From the NCBI GenBank assembly GCA_015485455.1, contig WFTN01000151.1:1-19191 (forward strand): DNA of 19,191 nt, read 5' to 3'. Under the pieces are notes generated by a model. The model worked only from the letters and a program-made list of their open reading frames with translations. It had not been told where the DNA came from and did not search any database. The stretch comes from Planctomycetota bacterium (GTDB lineage: Bacteria; Planctomycetota; GCA-002687715; DRQF01). Of this stretch, positions 1-5,824 are shown one piece after another. Each line of letters starts with the position of its first letter. The stretch's first letter is position 1. Both the position numbers and the translations under genes were made by a program.

Positions 1-350
1 GCCCCCGTCCACCCACTCTTCACCAAAGCTAAGAACGAGGCCAGCAAGAAAGACCCGAGAAACAAAGTCGAGCCCTTCCAATCTTGCACAAAGCGCCACT
101 TGGAGGGATGCCGCTTCATGCTGTTGAGATAGGCAACAATAGGGACCAGGGCCGTGCCCCAAATCAGTAAGTCGAGAATGAGCTGAACAGCCGGGCTAAG
201 ATCAAATCCACCAAATCGAGCCAACACAACAAAAGGCGAAAATGGGAGTAAGCAGGCCCCTAAGATCCCAGGTCTTGTCGCCCTATGCCCAGGATCCGGG
301 CCACCAAAAAGCCGGACGACTGTGGTCCGATTCGCATCGTCAATCGCCAT
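1..350 (-). CDS. Membrane protein of unknown family, partial (3' end outside window)
   Basis: An open reading frame starts at the ATG at 348-350, two bases after the gpmI stop codon, and runs without a stop to the window edge (116 codons visible). The first ~30 residues are polar and basic. Hydrophobic segments follow at about residues 31-45 (ILGACLLPFSPFVVLA), 57-77 (VQLILDLLIWGTALVPIVAYL) and 97-109 (STLFLGSFLLASFLALV), so it is probably a small multi-pass inner-membrane protein. The near-contact with gpmI implies translational coupling and makes it the fourth gene of the fhs operon; no independent Shine-Dalgarno is obvious. I do not recognise the family. The reading was made by direct translation; the start is supported by spacing only. 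Confidence 0.6.
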   Translation of the reverse strand, partial: MAIDDANRTTVVRLFGGPDPGHRATRPGILGACLLPFSPFVVLARFGGFDLSPAVQLILDLLIWGTALVPIVAYLNSMKRHPSKWRFVQDWKGSTLFLGSFLLASFLALVKSGWTG

Positions 351-352
351 TA

Positions 353-1888
353 TTAGGAGCGCTCGAGAAGTGTGTTTCCGTTCATCACATCTGGTTGTGC
401 GATCTTCATGACATCTAACAACGTCGGAATGATATCCGCCAATCGACCACCATTCGGATTGAGCTTGCAGCCGCGAAATCTCTCATCGATCAAAATCAAT
501 GGAACCGGATTCGTCGTGTGGGCTGTGTGAGCTTGGCCGGTCTTCTTGTCGAACATCATTTCCACATTGCCGTGATCCGCCGTCAAGAGAATGCCGCCAC
601 CTTTGGCAGTCATGGCTTCAGCGATTTGCCCCAATGCCCGATCGACGGCCTCAACAGCCTTGACGGAAGCATCAAAATCGCCGGTGTGCCCCACCATATC
701 CGGGTTGGCGAAATTCATGATCATCACGTCGTGCTGACCGTCCGCGATAACCCGCAGGGCATTGGCAGTGATCTCCGGAGCGCTCATCTCCGGCTGAAGA
801 TCATAAGTCGGGACCTGAGGTGAAGGCACCAAAATACGATCCTCACCGACGAAGGGCTGCTCCTTGCCACCATTGAAGAAGAAAGTGACGTGGGCATATT
901 TCTCAGTTTCAGCAATGCGGAGTTGTTTGAGCCCTTCTCGTTCAGCGAGTTCGCCAAAGACCATCTCCAAGTCAACCTTGGCGAAAGCAATTTCAACTGG
1001 ATAACCCTCTTTGTATTGGGTCATCGTTGCAAAGGCTAAGTCCAAATCGTGACGGACATCAAAGCCGTCGAAACTTGGCACCATCAATGCTTCAGTCATT
1101 TGCCGGACACGGTCGGAGCGATAGTTGAACACGATGACACCGTCCCCAGGTGCTATTCGTGGTGCATTGTCAATGATACGAGGCAGAACGAACTCATCAT
1201 TTTCTTCCGCTGCGTAGGCTGCTGCCAACCCGGCCAATGCCGTGGGAGCAGGCTCACCAACGCCTTCCACCAAGGCGTCATAAGCTATTTTGACCCTTTC
1301 CCATCGGGTATCTCGGTCCATGGCATAGTATCGGCCGCAGATTGTTCCGATCCGCCCAGCCCCGGCCTCAGCCATCTTGCCTTCTAACTGCTGCAGGTAT
1401 TGTTCGGCAGATCGAGGTGGCGTATCACGGCCATCAAGGAAGGCGTGAAAAATGCAACGGTCGCCCTTAAGCCCCTGTTGGGCGGCTAAGTCCAGGAGCG
1501 CCAAGTAGTGGAAATCGGAGCTGTGAACTCCCCCATCCGAAAGAAGTCCCATCAGATGCAGGCGAGTCCCACGCTCCTTCACTTGGGCAATCACCGACAT
1601 GAAGGCGGGGTTTTCGAAGAAGCTCTTGTCGTTCACAGCAGCGTTGATGCGATCAATATCTTGAGCAACAACCCGACCTGCCCCTATGTTCATGTGCCCC
1701 ACTTCTGAATTGCCCATCAAACCCGGCATCAAACCGACGTCTGTTCCCGATGCAGCAATCTTCGTGTTTGGGTAGCGGGAAAAGAATCGGTCAAATGCCG
1801 GTGTGTGGGCGGCGGCAATAGCATTGCCGTCCACCAAATCATTGAGCCCGAAGCCATCGAGCACGATCAAAGCATGTGGGGTGCGCAA
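353..1888 (-). CDS. gpmI: 2,3-bisphosphoglycerate-independent phosphoglycerate mutase
   Basis: Interconverts 3- and 2-phosphoglycerate in glycolysis/gluconeogenesis; cytoplasmic, two metal ions (Mn in characterised members). From the TTG start at 1886-1888 it has 511 residues, the normal family length. Visible signatures are LIVLDGFGLND (metal Asp11), MGNSEVGHMNIGAG with the phosphorylated Ser61, HAFLDGRDTPP, NYRSDR, NFANPDMVGHTG, TADHGNVE and HTAHTTNPVP, covering the phosphatase and transferase domains in order. A longer ATG start at 1981 would add 31 unconserved residues and overlap the upstream gene by 83 nt. The TTG is preferred because it has AGGA seven bases upstream, lies 10 nt after the protease stop and puts the conserved N-terminus at residue 6. 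It is the third gene of the fhs operon. Confidence 0.96.
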   Translation of the reverse strand: MRTPHALIVLDGFGLNDLVDGNAIAAAHTPAFDRFFSRYPNTKIAASGTDVGLMPGLMGNSEVGHMNIGAGRVVAQDIDRINAAVNDKSFFENPAFMSVIAQVKERGTRLHLMGLLSDGGVHSSDFHYLALLDLAAQQGLKGDRCIFHAFLDGRDTPPRSAEQYLQQLEGKMAEAGAGRIGTICGRYYAMDRDTRWERVKIAYDALVEGVGEPAPTALAGLAAAYAAEENDEFVLPRIIDNAPRIAPGDGVIVFNYRSDRVRQMTEALMVPSFDGFDVRHDLDLAFATMTQYKEGYPVEIAFAKVDLEMVFGELAEREGLKQLRIAETEKYAHVTFFFNGGKEQPFVGEDRILVPSPQVPTYDLQPEMSAPEITANALRVIADGQHDVMIMNFANPDMVGHTGDFDASVKAVEAVDRALGQIAEAMTAKGGGILLTADHGNVEMMFDKKTGQAHTAHTTNPVPLILIDERFRGCKLNPNGGRLADIIPTLLDVMKIAQPDVMNGNTLLERS

Positions 1889-1898
1889 AGAGTATTCC

Positions 1899-2600
1899 TC
1901 AATCGTTCCTGCCGCCGAGCAACCCGGCGCGCATGGCATAGTATAGCAATGTTGCGATAGACGTGATGGCTGCGGCGACATAAGTGGAAGCTGCTGCTCT
2001 CAAGACACGCCGAGCCCCCACCATTTCATCGGCTTGCAGGATGTGGCCACCTTCCAACGCCAGCAAAGCTCTGCGGCTCGCATCAAACTCGACCGGCAAA
2101 GTCACAATGGTAAACAACGTGGCGAAGGCGAATAGAAAAACCCCCAATTGGGCCATGGCACCGAATTGCATAATGGAACCGATGAAGATCAGGAAGTAAC
2201 TGGCATTCGTGCCAATATTTGCCATCGGAACCAGTTTGGAACGGAGCCCCAACCACATGTAAGCTTCAGCATGCTGAATTGCATGCCCCACCTCGTGAGC
2301 GGCAATACCCAAGGCTGCAATGGAACGGCCAGAATAATTTTGCGCCGACAGGCGCAATGTACGGGAAGTCGGATCATAGTGATCGGAGAGAAAACCCCCA
2401 GTTTGCTCAACCCGCACGTCATGGACATTGTTGTATTGCAAAATCGCACGGGCAATATCAGCACCGGTCATGCCGTTGCGTGCGCCCACTTGACTGTACT
2501 TAGAAAACGAGCTCTTCACCCACCACGAGCAAATCCCCGAAAGTAGCAAGCAAGGACCAACAAAAAGAAGATACATCGGATCGAACCAGCCAAAATACAT
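1899..2600 (-). CDS. YugP-family zinc membrane metallopeptidase
   Basis: A 233-residue membrane-bound zinc protease of the YugP type (PF04298, Zn_peptidase_2). Hydrophobic segments lie near residues 5-27, 133-150, 152-170 and 204-222. The zinc motif HEVGH is at 102-106 in GIAAHEVGHAIQHAE, and the family's second acidic site EFDAS is at 171-175. The preceding GFLSDHYDPTSRTLRLS and QNYSGRSIAALG are also typical. The physiological substrate of this family is not well established. The start has an excellent Shine-Dalgarno (GAGGAGG at 2608-2614, seven bases before the ATG). It follows fhs by 31 nt and precedes gpmI by 10 nt, so it is co-transcribed with two metabolic genes; the functional reason is not evident. 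Confidence 0.92.
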   Translation of the reverse strand: MYFGWFDPMYLLFVGPCLLLSGICSWWVKSSFSKYSQVGARNGMTGADIARAILQYNNVHDVRVEQTGGFLSDHYDPTSRTLRLSAQNYSGRSIAALGIAAHEVGHAIQHAEAYMWLGLRSKLVPMANIGTNASYFLIFIGSIMQFGAMAQLGVFLFAFATLFTIVTLPVEFDASRRALLALEGGHILQADEMVGARRVLRAAASTYVAAAITSIATLLYYAMRAGLLGGRND

Positions 2601-2631
2601 AGCTCAGCCTCCTCAAGACTTAGACCCGCGC

Positions 2632-4326
2632 TTAGAAAAGCCCGGTGATCTCACCATTTTCATCAATGTCAATTTGCCGCAAAGCTGGTTTGCTACCCAA
2701 CCCTGGCATCAGCATCATGTCGCCGGCCAGGGGATATAGAAAACCAGCGCCCGCCGCCAAACGAATATCCCGAATCGGGAAAGTATAACCAGTTGGCGCC
2801 CCTTTCAACTTGGCATCATGACTCAGACTCAAGTGAGTCTTCGCCATACAAATCGGCAGATTTCCATAACCCCAAGAAGTATATTGATCTGCAGACCGTT
2901 TGGCCTCGTCGGAAAGCTCAATATCAGCGGCCCCATACACCTGGGTGGCCAAAGTAATGATTTTCTCTTCGATCGATGAATCTAAGTCGTAGAGATGCTT
3001 AAAGGATGCCCCGCTTTCCGCTGCACTCACGACTGCATGGGCCAAAGCCTCCCCACCGGCTCCTCCATCTGCGTGCATCTTAGAAATTTCAGCCGCCCTT
3101 GCCCCAAACTCCAGGGCTTTCTTTTGGACATATTCGATTTCTTCAGGCAGATCTGTCGAGAAATGGTTGATGGCTACGACCACCGGAAGACCATGGAGGC
3201 GCACGTTGTCAATGTGTTTCTTCAAGTTGGGCAAACCGTCATTGATCGCCGGTATGTCCTTTTCGAAGAGAGCTGGGTCGAGGGGCTTCCCAGCCCGAAT
3301 CTTAAAACGATCGCAGTGGGCTTTAAGAGCGCGGATCGTCACCACCAAAACAATGGCATCGGGGGTGATCCCGGAGGCACGACACTTGATGTTGCAGAGT
3401 TTCTCGAAACCCATGTCCGCACCAAAACCACTTTCGGTCACGGTGTAGTCAGCCAATCTGGTGGCGATCTGGTCAGCGACCACACTGCTGTTGCCATAGG
3501 CAATATTGGCGAATGGCCCAGCATGGATGAACGTAAGAGTTCCTTCAGTGGTCTGCATCACTGTTGGATTGACGGCCTCCTTCATAATGGCAGCCATGGC
3601 CCCGGCGCACTCCATCGTTTCTGCGGTGACCGGCTCTCCAGCTTTGTCTTCCCCAACAACCATGCGCCCCAGCCGACCACGCAAGTCAAAGATGTCCTTG
3701 GAGAGCCCAAGGCAGGCCATGACTTCCGACGCCGGGGTAATATCAAAGCCAGTGATGCGCGGTACACCGTTCTTCTTGCCTCCCAAACCGATTTCGATCT
3801 GGCGAAGGGCTCGATCATTGATGTCAACAACCCGCCGATAGGTCACCCGCTCTGGGTTCAAATTAAAGGGGTTCTTAAGAAGGATGCTGGTGTCGGTCCA
3901 AGCGGCGAGAAGGTTGTGAGCTGCCCCCACCGCATGCATGTCCCCAGTCAGATGAAGGTTAAAATCCTCCATCGGCACGACTTGAGAATGCCCGCCGCCA
4001 GCGGCTCCCCCTTTGATGCCAAACACTGGCCCCATGGATGGCTGGCGGATGGTGGTGATGGTGTTCTTGCCTATCTTGTTCAGTGCGAGGCCCAGGCCGA
4101 TGGTGGTGACAGTTTTACCTTCCCCCAAGGGTGTGGGTGTGACCGCCGTCACCCCGATATACTTGCCACGGGCCGCTCCAGCGAGGCGTTTCCCCACAGA
4201 GGCATTGATCTTTGCCTTATACGGCCCATAGAGACTGAGTTCATCCCTCTTCAGGCCAAAGCGTTCCGCCACTTCCTGAATCGGTTCCAAATCGTGGGCG
4301 CGGGCAATTTCGAGATCAGTCTTCAT
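2632..4326 (-). CDS. fhs: Formate--tetrahydrofolate ligase
   Basis: Makes 10-formyl-THF from formate, THF and ATP; cytoplasmic entry of formate into one-carbon metabolism. From the ATG at 4324-4326 it has 564 residues, close to the usual ~557. The nucleotide loop TPTPLGEGKT is at residues 63-72, and the family signature GIKGGAAGGGHSQVVPMED runs into FNLHLTGD. NPFNLNPERV, GFGADMGFEKL, VVAINHFSTD and the C-terminal DMMLMPGLGSKPA are also present. The frame continues upstream to 4581, but that 85-residue extension is unconserved, and a purine-rich Shine-Dalgarno (AAGGAAAAGGAAAG) sits just before the chosen ATG. First gene of the minus-strand operon. A weak promoter candidate (TTGCGC at 4381-4386, TATATT at 4356-4361, 19-nt spacer) lies upstream. 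Confidence 0.97.
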   Translation of the reverse strand: MKTDLEIARAHDLEPIQEVAERFGLKRDELSLYGPYKAKINASVGKRLAGAARGKYIGVTAVTPTPLGEGKTVTTIGLGLALNKIGKNTITTIRQPSMGPVFGIKGGAAGGGHSQVVPMEDFNLHLTGDMHAVGAAHNLLAAWTDTSILLKNPFNLNPERVTYRRVVDINDRALRQIEIGLGGKKNGVPRITGFDITPASEVMACLGLSKDIFDLRGRLGRMVVGEDKAGEPVTAETMECAGAMAAIMKEAVNPTVMQTTEGTLTFIHAGPFANIAYGNSSVVADQIATRLADYTVTESGFGADMGFEKLCNIKCRASGITPDAIVLVVTIRALKAHCDRFKIRAGKPLDPALFEKDIPAINDGLPNLKKHIDNVRLHGLPVVVAINHFSTDLPEEIEYVQKKALEFGARAAEISKMHADGGAGGEALAHAVVSAAESGASFKHLYDLDSSIEEKIITLATQVYGAADIELSDEAKRSADQYTSWGYGNLPICMAKTHLSLSHDAKLKGAPTGYTFPIRDIRLAAGAGFLYPLAGDMMLMPGLGSKPALRQIDIDENGEITGLF

Positions 4327-4447
4327 ACTCTTTCCTTTTCCTTCTGGTCTGCACCAATATAACGAGCTTGACTGCCAAAAGCGCAACATGCCCGAGGAAA
4401 AGACCCAGGAATGGAGTATTCCATCCAATTCGGGCCGACCTTGGGAG

Positions 4448-4482
4448 TTATCCACAGGCCTCTCTAAGAAAATCGTGAATAA
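4448..4482. other. Pair of DnaA-box-like 9-mers in the fhs upstream region
   Basis: A perfect consensus DnaA box TTATCCACA lies on the plus strand at 4448-4456. A second, one-mismatch copy, TTATTCACG, lies on the minus strand at 4474-4482. They are inverted and 17 nt apart. No further boxes, AT-rich unwinding region or dnaA gene is seen nearby, so this is not an origin. The pair could be a DnaA-responsive site for the fhs operon or the adjacent candidate RNA, or chance. Confidence 0.25.
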
Positions 4483-4517
4483 ATCATGACTTTGTCCCCC
4501 TTGTTTGAGAATTCTAG

Positions 4518-4545
4518 TTGACCTAATGGAGGCAATCTCTATATT
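4518..4545 (+). promoter_or_regulatory. Sigma70-like promoter for candidate small RNA
   Basis: TTGACC at 4518-4523 (5/6 match to -35) and TATATT at 4540-4545 (5/6 match to -10) are separated by 16 nt. Initiation would fall near 4551-4554, directly at the first stem of the downstream structured region. No gene on the plus strand follows until 5825, and an intrinsic terminator intervenes, so the promoter does not serve a coding gene. Confidence 0.5.
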
Positions 4546-4551
4546 GAGTAA

Positions 4552-4709
4552 CAGGGTGGCACACACGAGCGGGCTCCTCACCTGCGCGCGTCACCCCAGA
4601 TTGACGGTGATAACTCATCACAATCAAACCACCACCACAGTAAACCACATTGATCTCTCATCAGTGGTTTCCCCCGGCATCGGAGCCTTCACCGATGCCG
4701 GATTTTTAT
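4552..4709 (+). ncRNA. Candidate structured small RNA (about 155 nt), not a recognised family
   Basis: Between a sigma70-like promoter and a strong intrinsic terminator the plus strand shows three further stem-loops. SL1: GGGTG (4554-4558) pairs with CACCC (4592-4596), enclosing an inner arm GCGGG/CCTGC with loop CTCCTCA at 4574-4580. SL2: 4599-4625, GATT/AATC plus GTGAT/ATCAC, loop AACTC. SL3: AAACCAC (4642-4648) pairs with GTGGTTT (4664-4670), continued by TGAT/ATCA, loop CTCTC at 4655-4659. An A/C-rich unstructured linker (4626-4641) joins SL2 and SL3. All three loops carry CUC, and the SL1 loop is complementary to TGAGGAG, a Shine-Dalgarno-like sequence. It does not match the motifs I know for 6S, SRP, tmRNA, RNase P or common riboswitches. 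A trans-acting regulator is an inference from promoter, folding and terminator; no expression evidence exists here. Confidence 0.5.
4674..4709 (+). terminator. Strong intrinsic terminator of the candidate small RNA
   Basis: Perfect 10-bp stem CCGGCATCGG (4674-4683) / CCGATGCCGG (4692-4701) with an 8-nt loop, followed by ATTTTTATT. The T-tract is only on the plus-strand side; in the minus direction the hairpin is followed by GGGGAAACC. It is therefore oriented to end a plus-strand transcript, not lysR. No protein gene lies upstream on that strand. Confidence 0.8.
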
Positions 4710-4734
4710 TGCCTACTCATAAAGAAAATTTCAG

Positions 4735-4768
4735 GCTTCACATTCCCAAGCTCATTGGGCTATGAAGC
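4735..4768 (-). terminator. Probable terminator downstream of lysR
   Basis: Reading the minus strand, a stem GCTTCA/TGAAGC (4763-4768 with 4735-4740) encloses a second stem CCCAA/TTGGG with loop TGAGC, and is followed by CTGAAATTTTCTTT. The interrupted stem and the five-base delay before the T-rich stretch make it weaker than the plus-strand terminator next to it. Confidence 0.4.
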
Positions 4769-4836
4769 GAGGCGAAATCAGCCCTCGTAGTGCTAAAAGT
4801 GAAAGCCGCATGGCTAGGGAGTTACCATCTGAGTCC

Positions 4837-5736
4837 TCAAACTATCTCGGGCCAATTCCGAGTGATGAAATCCATGAATGTGCGCACGCATCCCGAGTCC
4901 TTGAGCTCTGGGCAGGTGAGAATCCAAATTCCCAACGCAGGCACTCTTTGAGCGTTGGGGACCGCTATCAATCCGTCTGCCACTCCGTCGCGCAATAACG
5001 CCAGCCCCAGGCCCTTTTGGACAAGATTCAGGGCATCACCATAGTGTTGCGCCTCAGCGACAATCTTTGGGCGGCCTGCTAAACGTCGAAAAACCTTCGT
5101 CTGCCAACGCCGCAGCTCATTGGACCGAGAAGAAGCTTGGTGATTCCAAATGACCCAATCACTGTCTTCAGACAAACAGTATGGCTCGTCGTCACCCTTG
5201 ACATAGGAAGGGGATGCTCGAACTTCGAAACCAAGGCGACCAAGCTGCCTACCCACAAGTTCTTGAGGAGGTTCATTGGTCAAGACAATCTCTACAGCCG
5301 CTATTGGGATGTTCTTCCTCTCCCGGTTATTGGCAGGCCAGTCGTGGTCTGTCCGAATCTTCAGTTCGATCCCCGGAAAAGCCGCCAAGAACGGGGGCAT
5401 GAGTGGCAACAAGTTCAACAGTCGGCTATCGGGCAGAGACACCACCAAGGAACCCCGAGGATCTGGATTCTTACTCAACGCCCGGCCAGCGAGGGCGTGA
5501 ACGTTTGCTTCCATAGCCAGGGCTTCCGACAGGATACCTTCACCTTCCGAAGTCACGCGATAGCCAGTCCTCAGTGGCTCGAACAAGCGAAGCCCCAAAG
5601 AATCCTCCAACTTCCCGACATTGCGTAGAACCGTGGCATGACTCACCCCGAGATCCTTGGCCGCAGCAATCACAGACCCGGCCTTGTTCACCGCCAAGAA
5701 AAACCGCAGGTGATCCCAATTCAAGTCATTGTTCAT
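4837..5736 (-). CDS. LysR-family transcriptional regulator
   Basis: A 299-residue LysR-type regulator. The N-terminal winged helix-turn-helix spans about residues 1-60 (WDHLRFFLAVNKAGSVIAAA, then DLGVSHATVLRNVGKLEDSL and GLRLFEPLRTGYRVTSEG). The remainder is the effector-binding domain, with the usual GSLVVSLPD opening and a VQKGLGLALL segment. The ligand cannot be inferred. It is divergent from the RibB gene with 88 nt between start codons, a common arrangement for a LysR protein and its target. Its Shine-Dalgarno is weak (GGA), and a perfect 16-bp palindrome overlaps the start codon, suggesting autorepression. A candidate terminator lies about 70 nt past the stop. Confidence 0.92.
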   Translation of the reverse strand: MNNDLNWDHLRFFLAVNKAGSVIAAAKDLGVSHATVLRNVGKLEDSLGLRLFEPLRTGYRVTSEGEGILSEALAMEANVHALAGRALSKNPDPRGSLVVSLPDSRLLNLLPLMPPFLAAFPGIELKIRTDHDWPANNRERKNIPIAAVEIVLTNEPPQELVGRQLGRLGFEVRASPSYVKGDDEPYCLSEDSDWVIWNHQASSRSNELRRWQTKVFRRLAGRPKIVAEAQHYGDALNLVQKGLGLALLRDGVADGLIAVPNAQRVPALGIWILTCPELKDSGCVRTFMDFITRNWPEIV

Positions 5737-5745
5737 ATATGAACA
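5730..5745. promoter_or_regulatory. 16-bp perfect palindrome over the lysR start codon (putative operator)
   Basis: TGTTCATATATGAACA is an exact inverted repeat (TGTTCA, 4-nt spacer, TGAACA) containing the lysR ATG (5734-5736, minus strand). Its position suits negative autoregulation by occlusion. Some of its bases encode lysR codons 1 and 2, so coding constraint explains only part of the symmetry. Confidence 0.5.
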
Positions 5746-5758
5746 TCCATTATGAAGA

Positions 5759-5778
5759 AATGTATGTTTATGAACATT
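5759..5778. promoter_or_regulatory. Second imperfect inverted repeat in the lysR-ribB spacer
   Basis: A 20-nt element with outer arms AATGT (5759-5763) and ACATT (5774-5778) contains the same TATGAACAT half-site as the palindrome at 5730-5745. The centres are about 31 bp apart, roughly three helical turns. The spacing fits a LysR tetramer contacting two sites between the divergent genes; this is inference. Confidence 0.4.
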
Positions 5779-5824
5779 ACTGTAAGCGCTAACGTTTCGT
5801 CAATTCATAGTTCGGAGGAAGAAA

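Noticed and set aside
2995..4362. A 455-codon plus-strand frame opposite fhs.
   Set aside because: Fhs on the minus strand is complete and conserved; the long antisense frame is a by-product of its codon usage and has no recognisable protein features.
4554..4566. GGGTGGCAC, reminiscent of the T-box consensus.
   Set aside because: No specifier stem, no antiterminator layout and no downstream aminoacylation or amino-acid gene on that strand.
4327..4581. N-terminal extension of Fhs by 85 residues.
   Set aside because: Residues are unconserved in style, a purine-rich Shine-Dalgarno precedes the internal ATG at 4326, and the 564-residue form matches the family length.
4657..4664. CTGATGAG on the minus strand, resembling the hammerhead ribozyme core.
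   Set aside because: The required GAAA element and the third stem in a permissible order are missing; the octamer lies in the SL3 hairpin and is likely chance.
4505..4765. An 86-codon plus-strand frame with a run of four Thr codons next to two His codons, like an attenuator leader peptide before a terminator.
   Set aside because: The frame runs through the terminator hairpin, begins upstream of the predicted transcript start, has no Shine-Dalgarno, and no amino-acid operon follows on the plus strand. A structured non-coding RNA explains the stretch better.
5737..5824. FMN riboswitch upstream of ribB.
   Set aside because: The 88-nt spacer is too short for the ~120-140-nt element and lacks its conserved motifs.
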